A stretch of DNA of 64,000 bases from Pseudothioclava arenosa (GCF_002358085.1 NZ_NTJD01000004.1:186001-250000), one strand, 5' to 3'; shown: positions 44,424 through 53,557, counted from the stretch's first letter. Notes: generated from the sequence alone by a model not told the origin. Translations and numbers: made by a program.

Positions 44424-45596
44424 ATGCGCAAAATCACGATCTTCAGCGCCGTTCTTGCGGCATGTGCGGGCGTGGCGCAGGCCGAAGCCCTGCGCATCGA
44501 CTGGCTGGAGCGGCTGGTAACGCCGCCGCCGGTTCTGTCGAATATGCAGGCCACACCCGATGATCTGGGCCACGCGGGCGTGGTGCTGGGGCTTGGCGAT
44601 ATCGCGACGACGGGGCGGTTTACCGGGCAGGACTATGAGCTGAGCAGCACGCGCATCGCCCCCGAGGATGATTTCCTGCCAGCCGCGCGCGCGCTTCTGG
44701 CGGATGGGGCGCGGGTGCTGATCGTGAAGGCCCCCGCCGAGGACCTGCTGGCGCTGGCCGATCTGCCCGAGGCCTCAGGCGCGCTGATCTTCAACACCGC
44801 CGCCCCCGAGGACGCGCTGCGCGGCACCGACTGCCGCGCGAACCTGTTGCACACGCTGCCCAGCCACGCCATGCGCGCCGATGCGCTCGCGCAGTTCATC
44901 GTACTCAAGCGCTGGGGCAAGCTGGTGCTGATCGCGGGCACGCATCCCGAGGATCAGGGCTTTGCCGCCGCACTCCGGAATTCGCTGGCGAAATTCGGGC
45001 TGACGCTCGGGGCCGAGAAGACCTGGGCCTATGACGCGAACATGCGCCGCGCGGCCGCCGCCGAGGTGCCGCTCTTCACGCAGGACCTGCCCGAGCACGA
45101 CCTGTTGCTGGTGGCCGATGAGCTGGGCGATTTCGCGCGCTACATCGCCTATAACACCTGGTTGCCGCGCCCGCTCGCAGGCTCCGAAGGCGCGCAGCCC
45201 GTGGGCTGGGCGGGCGTTGTCGAGCAAAACGGCGCGGCACAGTTGCAAAACCGGTTTCGTGAATTGGCCGGGCGCGAGATGGCGCCCGAAGATTACGCCG
45301 CCTGGGCCGCGATCGCCGCGCTTGGCGAGGCCGCGACACGCGCAGGCGCCACCGATTCTGAGGCCCTGCGCGCCTATCTTCTGTCGGACCGGGCGCGGAT
45401 CGGCGGCTTCCTAGGCCGCCCGCTGAGCTTTCGCGACTGGAACGGCCAGATGCGCCAGCCGATCCCGATCGTGACCGAACGCGCGGTGGTGGCGCTCGCC
45501 CCCTTCGAGGGGTTCCTGCACCCCGGGAGCGAGCTGGACACGCTCGGCAGCGACCGCCCCGAAACCGACTGCACCGCCTTTGGAGACCCGAAATGA
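44424..45596 (+). CDS. Periplasmic binding protein of the PQQ-associated ABC system
   Basis: The protein is 390 residues with a signal peptide (MRKITIFSAVLAACAGVAQAE). The remainder has the Leu/Ile/Val-binding-protein fold pattern (GARVLIVKAPAEDLLALADLPEASG; HTLPSHAMRADALAQFIVLKRW as spaced blocks), as in the binding proteins that accompany PQQ alcohol dehydrogenases. It is first in an operon with a beta-propeller protein, a small exported protein, an ABC ATPase and a permease, with a GGGAGGA ribosome site. The cargo is unknown; it may be a cofactor, a substrate or a chaperone-delivered component. Confidence 0.78.
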   Translation: MRKITIFSAVLAACAGVAQAEALRIDWLERLVTPPPVLSNMQATPDDLGHAGVVLGLGDIATTGRFTGQDYELSSTRIAPEDDFLPAARALLADGARVLIVKAPAEDLLALADLPEASGALIFNTAAPEDALRGTDCRANLLHTLPSHAMRADALAQFIVLKRWGKLVLIAGTHPEDQGFAAALRNSLAKFGLTLGAEKTWAYDANMRRAAAAEVPLFTQDLPEHDLLLVADELGDFARYIAYNTWLPRPLAGSEGAQPVGWAGVVEQNGAAQLQNRFRELAGREMAPEDYAAWAAIAALGEAATRAGATDSEALRAYLLSDRARIGGFLGRPLSFRDWNGQMRQPIPIVTERAVVALAPFEGFLHPGSELDTLGSDRPETDCTAFGDPK

Positions 45597-46552
45597 TCCG
45601 CGCGCTTTTGCTGACCACATTGCTGGCAGGCCCCGCCCTTGCTGACGAGATCTGGGTGACCAACGAGATGGACGACACCGTCAGCGTGATCGACGCAGAA
45701 AGCCTTGATGTAATCGCCACCTACCCGACCGGTGAACGCCCGCGCGGGGTGACCTTTTCGCGCGATTTCAGCCGGCTCTACATCTGCGCCTCCGACAGCG
45801 ATGCGGTGCAGGTGATGGACCCGGCGACGGGCAAGATCCTGCACGAGCTGCCCTCGGGCGAGGACCCCGAGCAATTCGTCGTCGCCCCCGACGACCGGCT
45901 TTTGTACATCGCCAACGAGGATGACGCGATCACCACCGTGGTCGATACGCAAAGCCGCAAGGTGGTCGCGCAGATCGACGTCGGCGTCGAGCCCGAGGGC
46001 ATGGGCATCTCGCCCGACGGGCGGCTGCAGGTGACGACCTCGGAAACCACCAACATGGCGCATTGGATCGACACCGAGACCCACAAGATCGTCGCCAATT
46101 CGCTGGTCGATCCGCGCCCTCGCCACGCCGAGTTCAGCCCCGACGGGCGCCAGCTTTGGGTGAGTTCCGAGATCGGCGGCACGGTCACGGTCTTCGACAC
46201 CGAAACCAAGGCCGAAATTGGCAAGATCGGGTTCGCGCTGCCCAATATCCGCGCCGAAAAGCTGCAACCCGTGGGCATGGTGTTTTCGCCCGATGCGACC
46301 CGCGTCTTTGTCGCGCTGGGCCCGGCGAACCATCTGGCCGTGGTCGATGCGCAAAGCTTCGAGGTCGAGCGCTACATCCTCGTCGGGCGGCGCGTCTGGC
46401 ACATGGCGATCTCGCCCGACCAGACCCGGCTTTTTACCACCAATGGCGTCTCGGGCGATGTGACGGTGATCGACCTCGCCACGCTCGAGCCGCTCAAAAC
46501 CATCAAGGTCGGCCGCTTCCCCTGGGGCGCCGCCGCCCGCCCGACCCCGTGA
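45593..46552 (+). CDS. Periplasmic YVTN-type beta-propeller protein, PQQ-associated
   Basis: The protein is 319 residues with a signal peptide (MIRALLLTTLLAGPALADE). It has seven or so repeats with the WVTNEMDDTVSVID type pattern, including YICASDSDAVQVMD, YIANEDDAITTVVD and FTTNGVSGDVTVID. This is the PQQ-dependent catabolism-associated propeller found in such operons. It overlaps the binding-protein stop by 4 bases (ATGA). The function is not established; it could scaffold cytochromes or the dehydrogenase. Confidence 0.82.
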   Translation: MIRALLLTTLLAGPALADEIWVTNEMDDTVSVIDAESLDVIATYPTGERPRGVTFSRDFSRLYICASDSDAVQVMDPATGKILHELPSGEDPEQFVVAPDDRLLYIANEDDAITTVVDTQSRKVVAQIDVGVEPEGMGISPDGRLQVTTSETTNMAHWIDTETHKIVANSLVDPRPRHAEFSPDGRQLWVSSEIGGTVTVFDTETKAEIGKIGFALPNIRAEKLQPVGMVFSPDATRVFVALGPANHLAVVDAQSFEVERYILVGRRVWHMAISPDQTRLFTTNGVSGDVTVIDLATLEPLKTIKVGRFPWGAAARPTP

Positions 46553-46559
46553 GGCCCCT

Positions 46560-46988
46560 ATGAAACACGCCATCCTTTGCGCCGCCCTTCTGTCCGCCCT
46601 GCCCGCCCTCGCCGACGATCACGCCGCCGCCCCAGCGGGGCTTCTGGCGGGCTCGAACAAGACTGATCTGCCCGAGGTGATCCTGTCTGTGGGCGAGCCT
46701 TTGGGTGGCCCCTGGACGCTGAACTCGGGGCAGTATTACGAGGTTGAAATCACCGCCGACGGATCGGGCGAAATCGGGCTGGAGGGCGCCGGGTTCTTTC
46801 GCGCGATCTGGGTCGATGAGGTGGTGATCGAGGGGCTGGAGGTTCGCCCCTACGGGCTGCATTCGATCGAATTCGACCGTGCGGGCACGATGGAGATCGG
46901 TTTTGTCGCAGTGAAACCCGGCCGTTACAGCCTCGCCCTGCCGGGCGCCAGCGGCCCCGACCAGCGGCTGGAGATCGTCATTGAATGA
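46560..46988 (+). CDS. Small exported protein, cupredoxin-like, in the PQQ-associated operon
   Basis: The product is 142 residues with a signal peptide (MKHAILCAALLSALPALADD). The mature part is beta-rich and ends with KPGRYSLALPGASG. It resembles a cupredoxin fold, but the copper ligands (Cys, two His) are absent, so it would not carry copper. It starts 7 bases after the propeller gene and overlaps the ATPase start by 8 bases. I do not recognise a function, but its place between propeller and transporter in such operons is typical. Confidence 0.68.
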   Translation: MKHAILCAALLSALPALADDHAAAPAGLLAGSNKTDLPEVILSVGEPLGGPWTLNSGQYYEVEITADGSGEIGLEGAGFFRAIWVDEVVIEGLEVRPYGLHSIEFDRAGTMEIGFVAVKPGRYSLALPGASGPDQRLEIVIE

Positions 46989-47709
46989 GGTGCTGCGCAT
47001 CCGGGGTCTGAGCCATGACTGGGGCGCAAAACCCGCCTTGCGCGACATTTCGTTCACGCTCGAACGCGGGCGCTTCACCGCGCTGCTTGGCCCGAATGGC
47101 GCGGGCAAATCCACGCTGATTTCGGTGCTGACCGGGCTGATCCGGCCCGCGCCCGGCGTCGTTACCGTGATGGGCCATGACATGAGCCGCCACGCGCGCC
47201 TCGCACTTGCGCGGATGGGCGTGGTGTTTCAGCAACCGACGCTCGACCTCGACCTGAGCCTGCGCGCGAACTTGCGGCTCTTCGCGGCGCTGCACGGGCT
47301 GTCGCGGCGGGCGGCGGATAGGCGTATCGACGAGGTGCTGGAGATCCTCGACATCGGCGCGCGGGCCGAGGAAAAGCTGCGCGCGATGAATGGCGGGCAT
47401 CGGCGACGGATGGAGTTGGCGCGCGCGCTGATTCCCGCGCCCGAGCTGCTGGTGCTGGATGAACCGACGGTGGGGCTCGATGCAGCGGCGCGCGCGGCGA
47501 TCACGGCGCATGCGCATCGGTTGGCGCAGGCGGGCACGGCGGTGTTTTGGGCCACCCATCTTGCCGATGAAATCGCGCCCGAGGATGACGTGATCTTGCT
47601 CGATCGCGGCCGGCTTCGGGCCAATGGCCAGGCCACTGAGCTGGCGGGCGATACCCCCCTGGCCGAGTGGTTCCTGCGCGAGACCGGAGGCGCCCCATGC
47701 CCCGCCTGA
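46981..47709 (+). CDS. ABC transporter ATP-binding protein, PQQ-associated (PedA-like)
   Basis: The ATPase is 242 residues with Walker A GPNGAGKST, a glutamine loop, a signature variant NGGHRRRME, Walker B LLVLDEPTVGLD and the switch His in ATHLADE. I infer a TTG start at 46981 with a GGAG site 7 bases upstream; GTG at 46990 is the alternative. It overlaps both neighbours and belongs to the same operon as the permease. The system may export something rather than import it, as permeases of this kind (ABC-2) normally do. Confidence 0.84.
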   Translation: MNEVLRIRGLSHDWGAKPALRDISFTLERGRFTALLGPNGAGKSTLISVLTGLIRPAPGVVTVMGHDMSRHARLALARMGVVFQQPTLDLDLSLRANLRLFAALHGLSRRAADRRIDEVLEILDIGARAEEKLRAMNGGHRRRMELARALIPAPELLVLDEPTVGLDAAARAAITAHAHRLAQAGTAVFWATHLADEIAPEDDVILLDRGRLRANGQATELAGDTPLAEWFLRETGGAPCPA

Positions 47710-48491
47710 GCCACGCCCTGCGCGCACTTGCCGCCATCGTCTGGCGCGAGATCCTGCGCTTTGCGCTGCAACGCGGGCGGTTTCTGTCGGCGCTGGTGCG
47801 CCCGCTGGTCTGGCTCTTCGTCTTTGCTGCCGGGTTTCGCGCGGCGCTGGGCCTCTCGATCATCCCGCCCTATCAGACCTACATCACCTACGAGACCTAT
47901 ATCCTGCCCGGGCTCTGCGCGATGATCTTGCTGTTCTCGGGGATGCAAAGCTCGCTCTCGCTGGTGCATGAGCGAGAAAACGGCGCGATGCGGCTGATGC
48001 TGACGGCGCCCTTACCGCGTTGGTTTTTGCTGGCGGCAAAGCTGATCGCAAGCGCGGTGACCGGGCTCTTGCAGGTTTTCGCTTTTCTTGTGATTGCGTG
48101 GGCTTACGGGATAAAGCTCACGCTGACAGGCTACCTTCTGGCGCTGCCCGCGCTGGCGCTTGCGGCGCTGATGCTGGGGGCGCTGGGACTGTTTCTGTCG
48201 GCGACGATCCGGCAACTGGAAAACTTCGCCGGCGTGATGAATTTCGTCATTTTCCCGATGTTTTTCCTGTCTTCCGCGCTCTATCCGCTGTGGAAGATGC
48301 AGGAAAGCTCGCCCTTGCTGGCCGATATCTGCCGGGTGAACCCGTTCACCCATGCGGTCGAGCTGATCCGCTTTGCGCTTTACGGCCAGTTCAACGCCGC
48401 GGCGCTGGGTTGGGTCGTGCTGGCGCTGATCGTGTTTTTCGCTGGCGCGCTTTGGGGTTACGAGCCGACTCGCAGCCGCGCTTCGGGCTGA
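47697..48491 (+). CDS. ABC-2 type permease, PQQ-associated (PedC-like)
   Basis: The permease is 264 residues with six membrane helices and the ABC-2 pattern (LVRPLVWLFVFAAGF; MNFVIFPMFFLSSALYPLWKMQ as spaced blocks). It overlaps the ATPase gene by 13 bases. It ends by overlapping the convergent ATPase gene by 34 bases. ABC-2 permeases typically export; the substrate of the PedABC type transporter is not known. Confidence 0.85.
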   Translation: MPRLSHALRALAAIVWREILRFALQRGRFLSALVRPLVWLFVFAAGFRAALGLSIIPPYQTYITYETYILPGLCAMILLFSGMQSSLSLVHERENGAMRLMLTAPLPRWFLLAAKLIASAVTGLLQVFAFLVIAWAYGIKLTLTGYLLALPALALAALMLGALGLFLSATIRQLENFAGVMNFVIFPMFFLSSALYPLWKMQESSPLLADICRVNPFTHAVELIRFALYGQFNAAALGWVVLALIVFFAGALWGYEPTRSRASG

Positions 48492-49075
48492 ACCAGCCGC
48501 GCCGGACGGCCCTCAAGATGCAGGCGCCGCGTCGAGAGCGCCGCAAGCTCCTCTTCGCTATGCGAGGCAAAGATCACCGCCGGGCGGGTCTCGGCGATCA
48601 GCGCGCCGGTCAGCGTGATCAGCTCTTCGACGCGCTCGCGATCGAGCGATGCAAAGGGCTCGTCCAAAATCAGCACCTCGGGGCGGCCGACGAAGGCGCG
48701 CGCGATCGCCACGCGCCGCGCCTGCCCAAGCGAAAGCTGCCCCGGCCAGGCCCGCGCCTTGCCTTCAAGCCCGACACGCTCAAGCATCGCCTCGGCCACC
48801 TCGGGGCGGCATTGCGTGGGAATGGTGATGTTGTCGATCACGCGGCGCCAGGGCATCAGCGTCGGCGACTGGAACACCATCGCGCGGTTCTGCGGCGCCT
48901 CCAGTCGCCCGTTGAAGCGCGGGTCCAGCCCCGCCAGAATGCGCAAAAGCGTGCTCTTGCCGACCCCGGACGCACCCGACAGGCCCAGCACCTCGCCCGG
49001 CTCGATCCAGAGCCGCATCTGGCCGAGGACAAGCTGCGCGCCGAAGGTCTTTTCCTGCAAGTCGAGCGAAATCAT
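48458..49075 (-). CDS. ABC transporter ATP-binding protein (nitrate/taurine type)
   Basis: The ATPase is short, 205 residues, with Walker A GASGVGKST, signature LSLGQARRVA and Walker B EVLILDEPFASLD. It is of the NitT/TauT class and serves the permease and binding protein encoded upstream on the same strand (4-base overlap with the permease). Start at 49075 gives the usual N-terminus. The signature has LSLGQ in place of LSGGQ, a common variant. The substrate is unknown. Confidence 0.84.
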   Translation of the reverse strand: MISLDLQEKTFGAQLVLGQMRLWIEPGEVLGLSGASGVGKSTLLRILAGLDPRFNGRLEAPQNRAMVFQSPTLMPWRRVIDNITIPTQCRPEVAEAMLERVGLEGKARAWPGQLSLGQARRVAIARAFVGRPEVLILDEPFASLDRERVEELITLTGALIAETRPAVIFASHSEEELAALSTRRLHLEGRPARLVQPEARLRVGS

Positions 49076-49938
49076 GTCTGCCTCCAGGCCGCGACGCGCC
49101 GTGACAGCGGCGCCAGCACCAGCCATTCGACGCAGAGCATGACCGCGATGAAAGCCAGCGCATGGGCGATCACGCCAGCGATGTCGAACATTTGAAAATC
49201 AAGATGAAGTCTGAACCCGATCCCATTGGAACGGCCCAGGAATTCCACGACAAGAACGATCTTCCAGATCAATGATATCCCGCTGCGCGCGGCCGCCATG
49301 AGATGCGGCGCAAGCTGCGGCAAGATGATGTGACGCAGCCGCGCCATGCGGCCCATCCGGTGCACGCGCGCCATCTCGGAGAGCCCCGGATCGAGCACGC
49401 GGACACCCTCGCGCAGCATCACCGCCACCAGCGGGATCTTGTTCAAGGCAACCGCCGCGATCGCCGCCGTCTCGTTCAACCCGATCCAGAGATAGCACAG
49501 CACGATCGTCACCAGCGCGGGCACGTTCAGCGCCACCGTCAGCCAAGGGTCGAACCAGCGATCCGCGCGGCGCCAGAGGCCAAGCGCAAGGCCAAGCGCC
49601 ACGCCCGCCCCCATCGCCAGCGCAAACGACAGGGCCACCCGCCCCAGCGTCGCGCGCAGATCGGGCAGCATCGCGCCGCCGACGATCCCGTCCCAGAGCC
49701 GGGGCAGCACGAGGCCCGGCCCCGGCGCGCGCAGCGGATCACCGACGAAATGGGAAGCCAGAGCCCAGAGCCCCACCAGCGCCGCAAGCGAGGCGGCCCC
49801 GCGCAGGACATCCGCGCGCGAGCGCAGGCTGAGCGCGGGCCAGGGCTTGCGGGCGGGGCGCGATGCGACCGGCGCAGCGAAAAGACCGCCCCGGGGGGGC
49901 GATCCATCGCAACCGGTGCTATCCGCGCCCCCGCCCAT
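49072..49938 (-). CDS. ABC transporter permease (nitrate/taurine type)
   Basis: The permease is 288 residues with a polar N-terminal stretch of about 35 residues and six membrane helices; the EAA-type loop reads EMARVHRMGRMARLRHIILPQL as a spaced pattern. It fits TauC/SsuC relatives. It is second in the three-gene unit binding protein-permease-ATPase. The true start may be one of several downstream codons because the first 30 residues look non-conserved. Confidence 0.82.
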   Translation of the reverse strand: MGGGADSTGCDGSPPRGGLFAAPVASRPARKPWPALSLRSRADVLRGAASLAALVGLWALASHFVGDPLRAPGPGLVLPRLWDGIVGGAMLPDLRATLGRVALSFALAMGAGVALGLALGLWRRADRWFDPWLTVALNVPALVTIVLCYLWIGLNETAAIAAVALNKIPLVAVMLREGVRVLDPGLSEMARVHRMGRMARLRHIILPQLAPHLMAAARSGISLIWKIVLVVEFLGRSNGIGFRLHLDFQMFDIAGVIAHALAFIAVMLCVEWLVLAPLSRRVAAWRQT

Positions 49939-49942
49939 CGTC

Positions 49943-50911
49943 TCAGAACGACAGGAAGGTGCCCGAGGGCAGCGTCGGATCGGCGCCGACCAGATCGGCC
50001 CCGCCCAGCTCGGCCATCAGCGCGAGCATCTTGGCGGCGGCGGCCTCGTCAACCGGAGTCGCAGCCGGAATGCCGGCGACATAGCCCGCCTTCAGCGCCT
50101 CGAACTGGGCCTCAGACTTGGCGTTCATCATCGGGCGCAGGCGCTCGAAGGCGGCGGGGTCATTCGCCAGCATCTCCTTGGCGGCGCGCGACGCCCGCGC
50201 AAAACCCGCGACCAGATCGGGGTTTTCCTCGACCAGCTTGCCGGGCAGCACATAGCCCAGGAGCGGCGTTTCCGGGTCAAGCCCCAGCGCCTGCGAGGCC
50301 TCGGCCACGGGCAAGAGCGTCTGCATCCCGGCGGCTTCCATCTTGGCCATGAAATGCCAGAAGTTGATCGCCGCATCGACCTCGCCCGACAGCGCCGCCT
50401 GCATGATCAGGGGCGGCGCGCCAAAGACCTGCTCGGTCTCGGCGGCAAGATCAAAGCCGTCGCGCGCAGCATAGGCGCGCAGGATCAGCCAGCTTTTATC
50501 GAGCGGTCCGCCCGCGATGCCGATTTTCTTGCCCTTGAGGTCCGCAAGCCCCGAAATCCCCGCTTCGGGGCGCACCATCAGCCCGCCCACCGATTTCGAA
50601 TAGGGGATAAAGCGGTAATCCTGCCCCTGCGCACGCATCCGCGCGACCCAGACCCAATCGTTCACGATCGCATCGACCGCCCCGGCCTCAAGCGCCACCG
50701 ACGAGCCCGATTTACCGGCGACCGGCGTCACCTCGAGGGTGAAGCCCTCGGCCGCGTCCAGCCCGTAATGGCGGATCGTGTCGAGCTCCCAATTCACAGT
50801 GCCGCCTTCCAGCGCGGCAATCTTGATGACCGGCGTTTCAGCGCGCGCGGCGCCCGCGAAAAACGCCCCAATCGCCAATGCGGCCAGCGCATTGCTCCAG
50901 AACTTTCCCAT
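49943..50911 (-). CDS. ABC transporter substrate-binding protein (nitrate/taurine-like)
   Basis: The protein is 322 residues with a signal peptide (MGKFWSNALAALAIGAFFAGAARAE). The mature protein has the SsuA/TauA pattern (VNWELDTIRHYGLDAA, GKKIGIAGGPLDKSW). It is first of three genes that run left, divergent from the PedF-like cytochrome. Proteins like it occur beside methanol and ethanol oxidation genes in Paracoccus and Methylobacterium. The ligand is not known. Shared motif copies at 50982 and 51015 lie in the divergent promoter region. Confidence 0.8.
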   Translation of the reverse strand: MGKFWSNALAALAIGAFFAGAARAETPVIKIAALEGGTVNWELDTIRHYGLDAAEGFTLEVTPVAGKSGSSVALEAGAVDAIVNDWVWVARMRAQGQDYRFIPYSKSVGGLMVRPEAGISGLADLKGKKIGIAGGPLDKSWLILRAYAARDGFDLAAETEQVFGAPPLIMQAALSGEVDAAINFWHFMAKMEAAGMQTLLPVAEASQALGLDPETPLLGYVLPGKLVEENPDLVAGFARASRAAKEMLANDPAAFERLRPMMNAKSEAQFEALKAGYVAGIPAATPVDEAAAAKMLALMAELGGADLVGADPTLPSGTFLSF

Positions 50912-50981
50912 GGTTTCCTCCCTTGGCGGGCCAGACCGGCCCTTGCCTCAGCCTAAGCCGCGCCCGCCCCGCCCGCCTATT

Positions 50982-50998
50982 CGACTAAAGGCCAATAA
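50982..50998 (+). promoter_or_regulatory. Shared locus motif, site 5a (divergent promoter)
   Basis: CGACTAAAGGCCAATAA lies between the binding-protein gene (minus, 50911) and the PedF-like cytochrome gene (plus, 51090). It aligns with site 3a (CGACTAAAGTCGTAA). Confidence 0.45.
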
Positions 50999-51014
50999 GC
51001 GGGGGGCCGACCCG

Positions 51015-51029
51015 CGACCAAGGTCGAAT
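51015..51029 (+). promoter_or_regulatory. Shared locus motif, site 5b (divergent promoter)
   Basis: CGACCAAGGTCGAAT is a strong copy with a near-perfect inverted repeat (CGACC with GGTCG). It lies 61-75 bases upstream of the PedF-like cytochrome gene and 33 bases from site 5a. Confidence 0.55.
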
Positions 51030-51089
51030 GGCGAGGCAAGACGCCCCCGCGTTAAGCAAGAGGCAAGCGATGAATTCAGGGAGGAAACC

Positions 51090-51776
51090 ATGCCCAAGAC
51101 CCGTCACACTCGCCTTCTCGGCACCGCTCTGATCGGGCTCATGCTGCCGCTGCAGGCGCTGGCCCATGGCGATGTCTCGCCGCAGCCGATCAACACCGAC
51201 GCCCTGCCCGACGTGGGCGAGGAATGGCTGACCGAAAACCCCTATCGCGCCGCAGCTGTCGGCGATGAGGTCTGGGCCGCGGCGGTTCAGATCGGGGATT
51301 CGGGCTTCAACCAGAACTGTGCGCGTTGCCACGGTCTGGGCGCGGTTTCGGGCGGCCTGGCCCCCGACCTGCGCTATCTCGAAGCCGAGGAATATGGCGA
51401 CGAGTGGTTCATGGAACGCTTCCAGCACGGCTACACTCAGGACGGCACTACCAAGATGCCCGCCTTCGGCGAGGTTCTGGGCCAGAAGGCTGGCTGGGCG
51501 ATCCGCACCTATATCGAGACCCGCCCCGATGACGGCGCGCTCGACGATCACGCGACCCGGCTCAAGGCGATCCTGACCGAGCTGGAATCGGGTTCGGGCG
51601 ATGGCGCGGCGCTGAAGGCCGAACTGACCGAGATTGCCGCGACGATCCCGACCGCCTCGGGCGCGCCGGTGGCCGATAGCGCGGTGTCGCGCGCGGCCCA
51701 TGCCCTGAGCGAAGACAACGCCAGCTTCAAGCATGCGGCCGAACTGCTGACCATCGGCCTCTCGGCGGCGGAATAA
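51090..51776 (+). CDS. Cytochrome c, PedF-like (PQQ-alcohol-oxidation type)
   Basis: The protein is 228 residues with a signal peptide (MPKTRHTRLLGTALIGLMLPLQALA). The mature part begins HGDVSPQPINTDALP and has one haem motif CARCH with the Met in TTKMPAFG. It resembles the c550 PedF of the pseudomonad alcohol-oxidation cluster. GGAGG precedes the ATG at 51090. It stands at the head of a short operon with a binding protein, and would carry electrons from the PQQ enzyme. Confidence 0.85.
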   Translation: MPKTRHTRLLGTALIGLMLPLQALAHGDVSPQPINTDALPDVGEEWLTENPYRAAAVGDEVWAAAVQIGDSGFNQNCARCHGLGAVSGGLAPDLRYLEAEEYGDEWFMERFQHGYTQDGTTKMPAFGEVLGQKAGWAIRTYIETRPDDGALDDHATRLKAILTELESGSGDGAALKAELTEIAATIPTASGAPVADSAVSRAAHALSEDNASFKHAAELLTIGLSAAE

Positions 51777-51779
51777 ACC

Positions 51780-52679
51780 ATGGCGGGGCGCGGCTGGCAG
51801 ATCGCGGCGCTTACAACGGCAGGGTGGCTTGCTGCCCTGCCCGCCTTTGCCGCCTGCGAAGACGTGCCCCCCGAACAACGCCTGCAAAATACCGCGCCGC
51901 GCGACATCGGGCGCTCGCTCGACCGGATCCGCGAAGAGGGCTGGATCGAGATCGCCGTCTATGAGGATTTTCGCCCCTGGTCCTGGGAAGAGGCCGGCAA
52001 GCCGCGCGGTATCGACGTCGAGCTTGGTCGCCTGATTGCCGAAGATCTGGGCGTCACGCCGCGATTTCGTTTCGTGCAGGCGGGCGAGACGCTGGATCAG
52101 GATCTGCTGAACTATGTCTACAAGGGCGCGACGGTGGGCGGGCATGTCTCGAACCTGTTTTTGCACGTGCCCTATGACGTCGATTACGCCTGCCGCTTCG
52201 ATCAGGTCACCTTCACCGGGCTTTATGGCGAAGAGCATCTGGCGATTGCCTATCGCAGCGACGATTACCCCGAAAAGGGCCCCGTGCCGGCTTATTTCCG
52301 CTATGACACGGTGGGGGTCGAGAATGACTCGATCTCGGATTTCTACCTGACCGGCTTTGCGCGCGGCCAGACTGCCGACAAGATCAACCGTTACACCACG
52401 ACCGGCGCGGCGATGGCGGGGCTCGCGGCGGGTGAGGTGATGGCGGTGATGGGCCCGCGCGCCGAGCTGGAGGCCGCGCTGGCGCCGGGGCTCACGCTGC
52501 ACGAGCCACCCCTGCCCGGGCTTGCGCGCTCGAAATGGACGCTGGGGCTCGCGCTGTCGTTCCAGCATCGCCCGCTGGGCTATGCCGTCGATGACGCGAT
52601 CGCGGCGGGGCTGGCGGATGGGCGGATCGCGGCGATCTTCGCCGATTATGGCGTGAGCTTCACCCCGCCGCTGCGCTAG
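51780..52679 (+). CDS. Periplasmic solute-binding protein, XoxJ/MoxJ-like
   Basis: The protein is 299 residues with a signal sequence (about 1-24). The mature part has the family 3 binding-protein pattern (IEIAVYEDFRPWSW, GIDVELGRLIAEDLG) and a C-terminal domain with FSHRPLG-type sequence. MoxJ/XoxJ proteins are needed for periplasmic quinoprotein dehydrogenases and are thought to help activate the enzyme. It lies 3 bases after the PedF-like cytochrome gene. A role in maturation of the alcohol dehydrogenase is plausible, but a simple amino-acid-binding role is not excluded. Confidence 0.78.
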   Translation: MAGRGWQIAALTTAGWLAALPAFAACEDVPPEQRLQNTAPRDIGRSLDRIREEGWIEIAVYEDFRPWSWEEAGKPRGIDVELGRLIAEDLGVTPRFRFVQAGETLDQDLLNYVYKGATVGGHVSNLFLHVPYDVDYACRFDQVTFTGLYGEEHLAIAYRSDDYPEKGPVPAYFRYDTVGVENDSISDFYLTGFARGQTADKINRYTTTGAAMAGLAAGEVMAVMGPRAELEAALAPGLTLHEPPLPGLARSKWTLGLALSFQHRPLGYAVDDAIAAGLADGRIAAIFADYGVSFTPPLR

Positions 52680-52681
52680 GG

Positions 52682-53557
52682 TTACAGCCGCCCGAGGTTG
52701 CCCTCGAAATCCACGAGCCAGACCCGGCCAAGCCCCAAGGCCCGCGCCGCGCGCCGCATCGCGGGCCGTTCCAGCAGAATAAACCCCGTCGCCGCCGCAT
52801 CAGCGAGCGCCGCGCTTTCGGCCTCGACCGTCACGCTCGACCAAAGCGGGCGCTGCCCACGCGGGCCGAGGATATGGCTCTGCCCGTTCGGGAAAATCAG
52901 CGCCCCGGGCGAGGAGGTTGCCAGCGCCCGGCCCGGCCCGAGGCTGATCTGCCCAAGCCCGCCCGCCGCAGGGTCCTCAAGCCCCAGCCGGAACGCGCCA
53001 CCAAGGGCCTTTTGCTCGCCGATATCGACCAGCATCTCGCCCAGACCCGCGCGCGCCAGAAGCGCAGCAATCCGATCTGTCGCCAGGCCCTGCGCCAGCC
53101 CGTTGAAGGTCAGGGCGCCGCCTGTGGACAACTCTATTTCCCGCCCGATCTGAATGTCTTGAACGCAGCAAGTCATCCTCGATTCGCGCAGCATTGCACC
53201 TGCAGCATTTTCCGCCCAGAGCGGCTGCACGCCGGGCTCGAACGCGCCCTCGGTCGCGCGGTTCACACGCTGCGCCAAAGCCAGCGCGTCGCGCAGCATT
53301 TCCGAGCCCGAAACGACCCCGTCACGGTTCAGACGCGTCAGCTCGGAGTCGCGCTGAAGCGAGAACACCGCCTCGATCCGCGCGATTTCGGCGCGCACAG
53401 AGGCGATGACCTCGGCGGGCGCCGCATGGCCCCGGATCGCGATCCGCGCTTCGGCGCCAAAGGCGCGCCCGCGCCACTCGCTTGCGCGGGTAGCCGCTGG
53501 CAGCATCGCCCCGGCCACCGCGCCCGCGAGAATATTCAGAAACCGCCGCCGCTTCAT
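52682..53557 (-). CDS. apbE: FAD:protein FMN transferase ApbE
   Basis: The protein is 291 residues with a twin-arginine-like or Sec signal (MKRRRFLNILAGAVAGAM). The ApbE pattern is present: ARIAIRG, LSTGGALTFNGLAQGLATDRI, and a C-terminal section with VTVEAESAALADAAATG. The enzyme attaches FMN to Thr residues of target proteins in the periplasm, using FAD. It overlaps the NosR-like gene by 4 bases on the same strand. That protein has an FMN-binding domain with an acceptor motif, so it is the likely target. Confidence 0.88.
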   Translation of the reverse strand: MKRRRFLNILAGAVAGAMLPAATRASEWRGRAFGAEARIAIRGHAAPAEVIASVRAEIARIEAVFSLQRDSELTRLNRDGVVSGSEMLRDALALAQRVNRATEGAFEPGVQPLWAENAAGAMLRESRMTCCVQDIQIGREIELSTGGALTFNGLAQGLATDRIAALLARAGLGEMLVDIGEQKALGGAFRLGLEDPAAGGLGQISLGPGRALATSSPGALIFPNGQSHILGPRGQRPLWSSVTVEAESAALADAAATGFILLERPAMRRAARALGLGRVWLVDFEGNLGRL

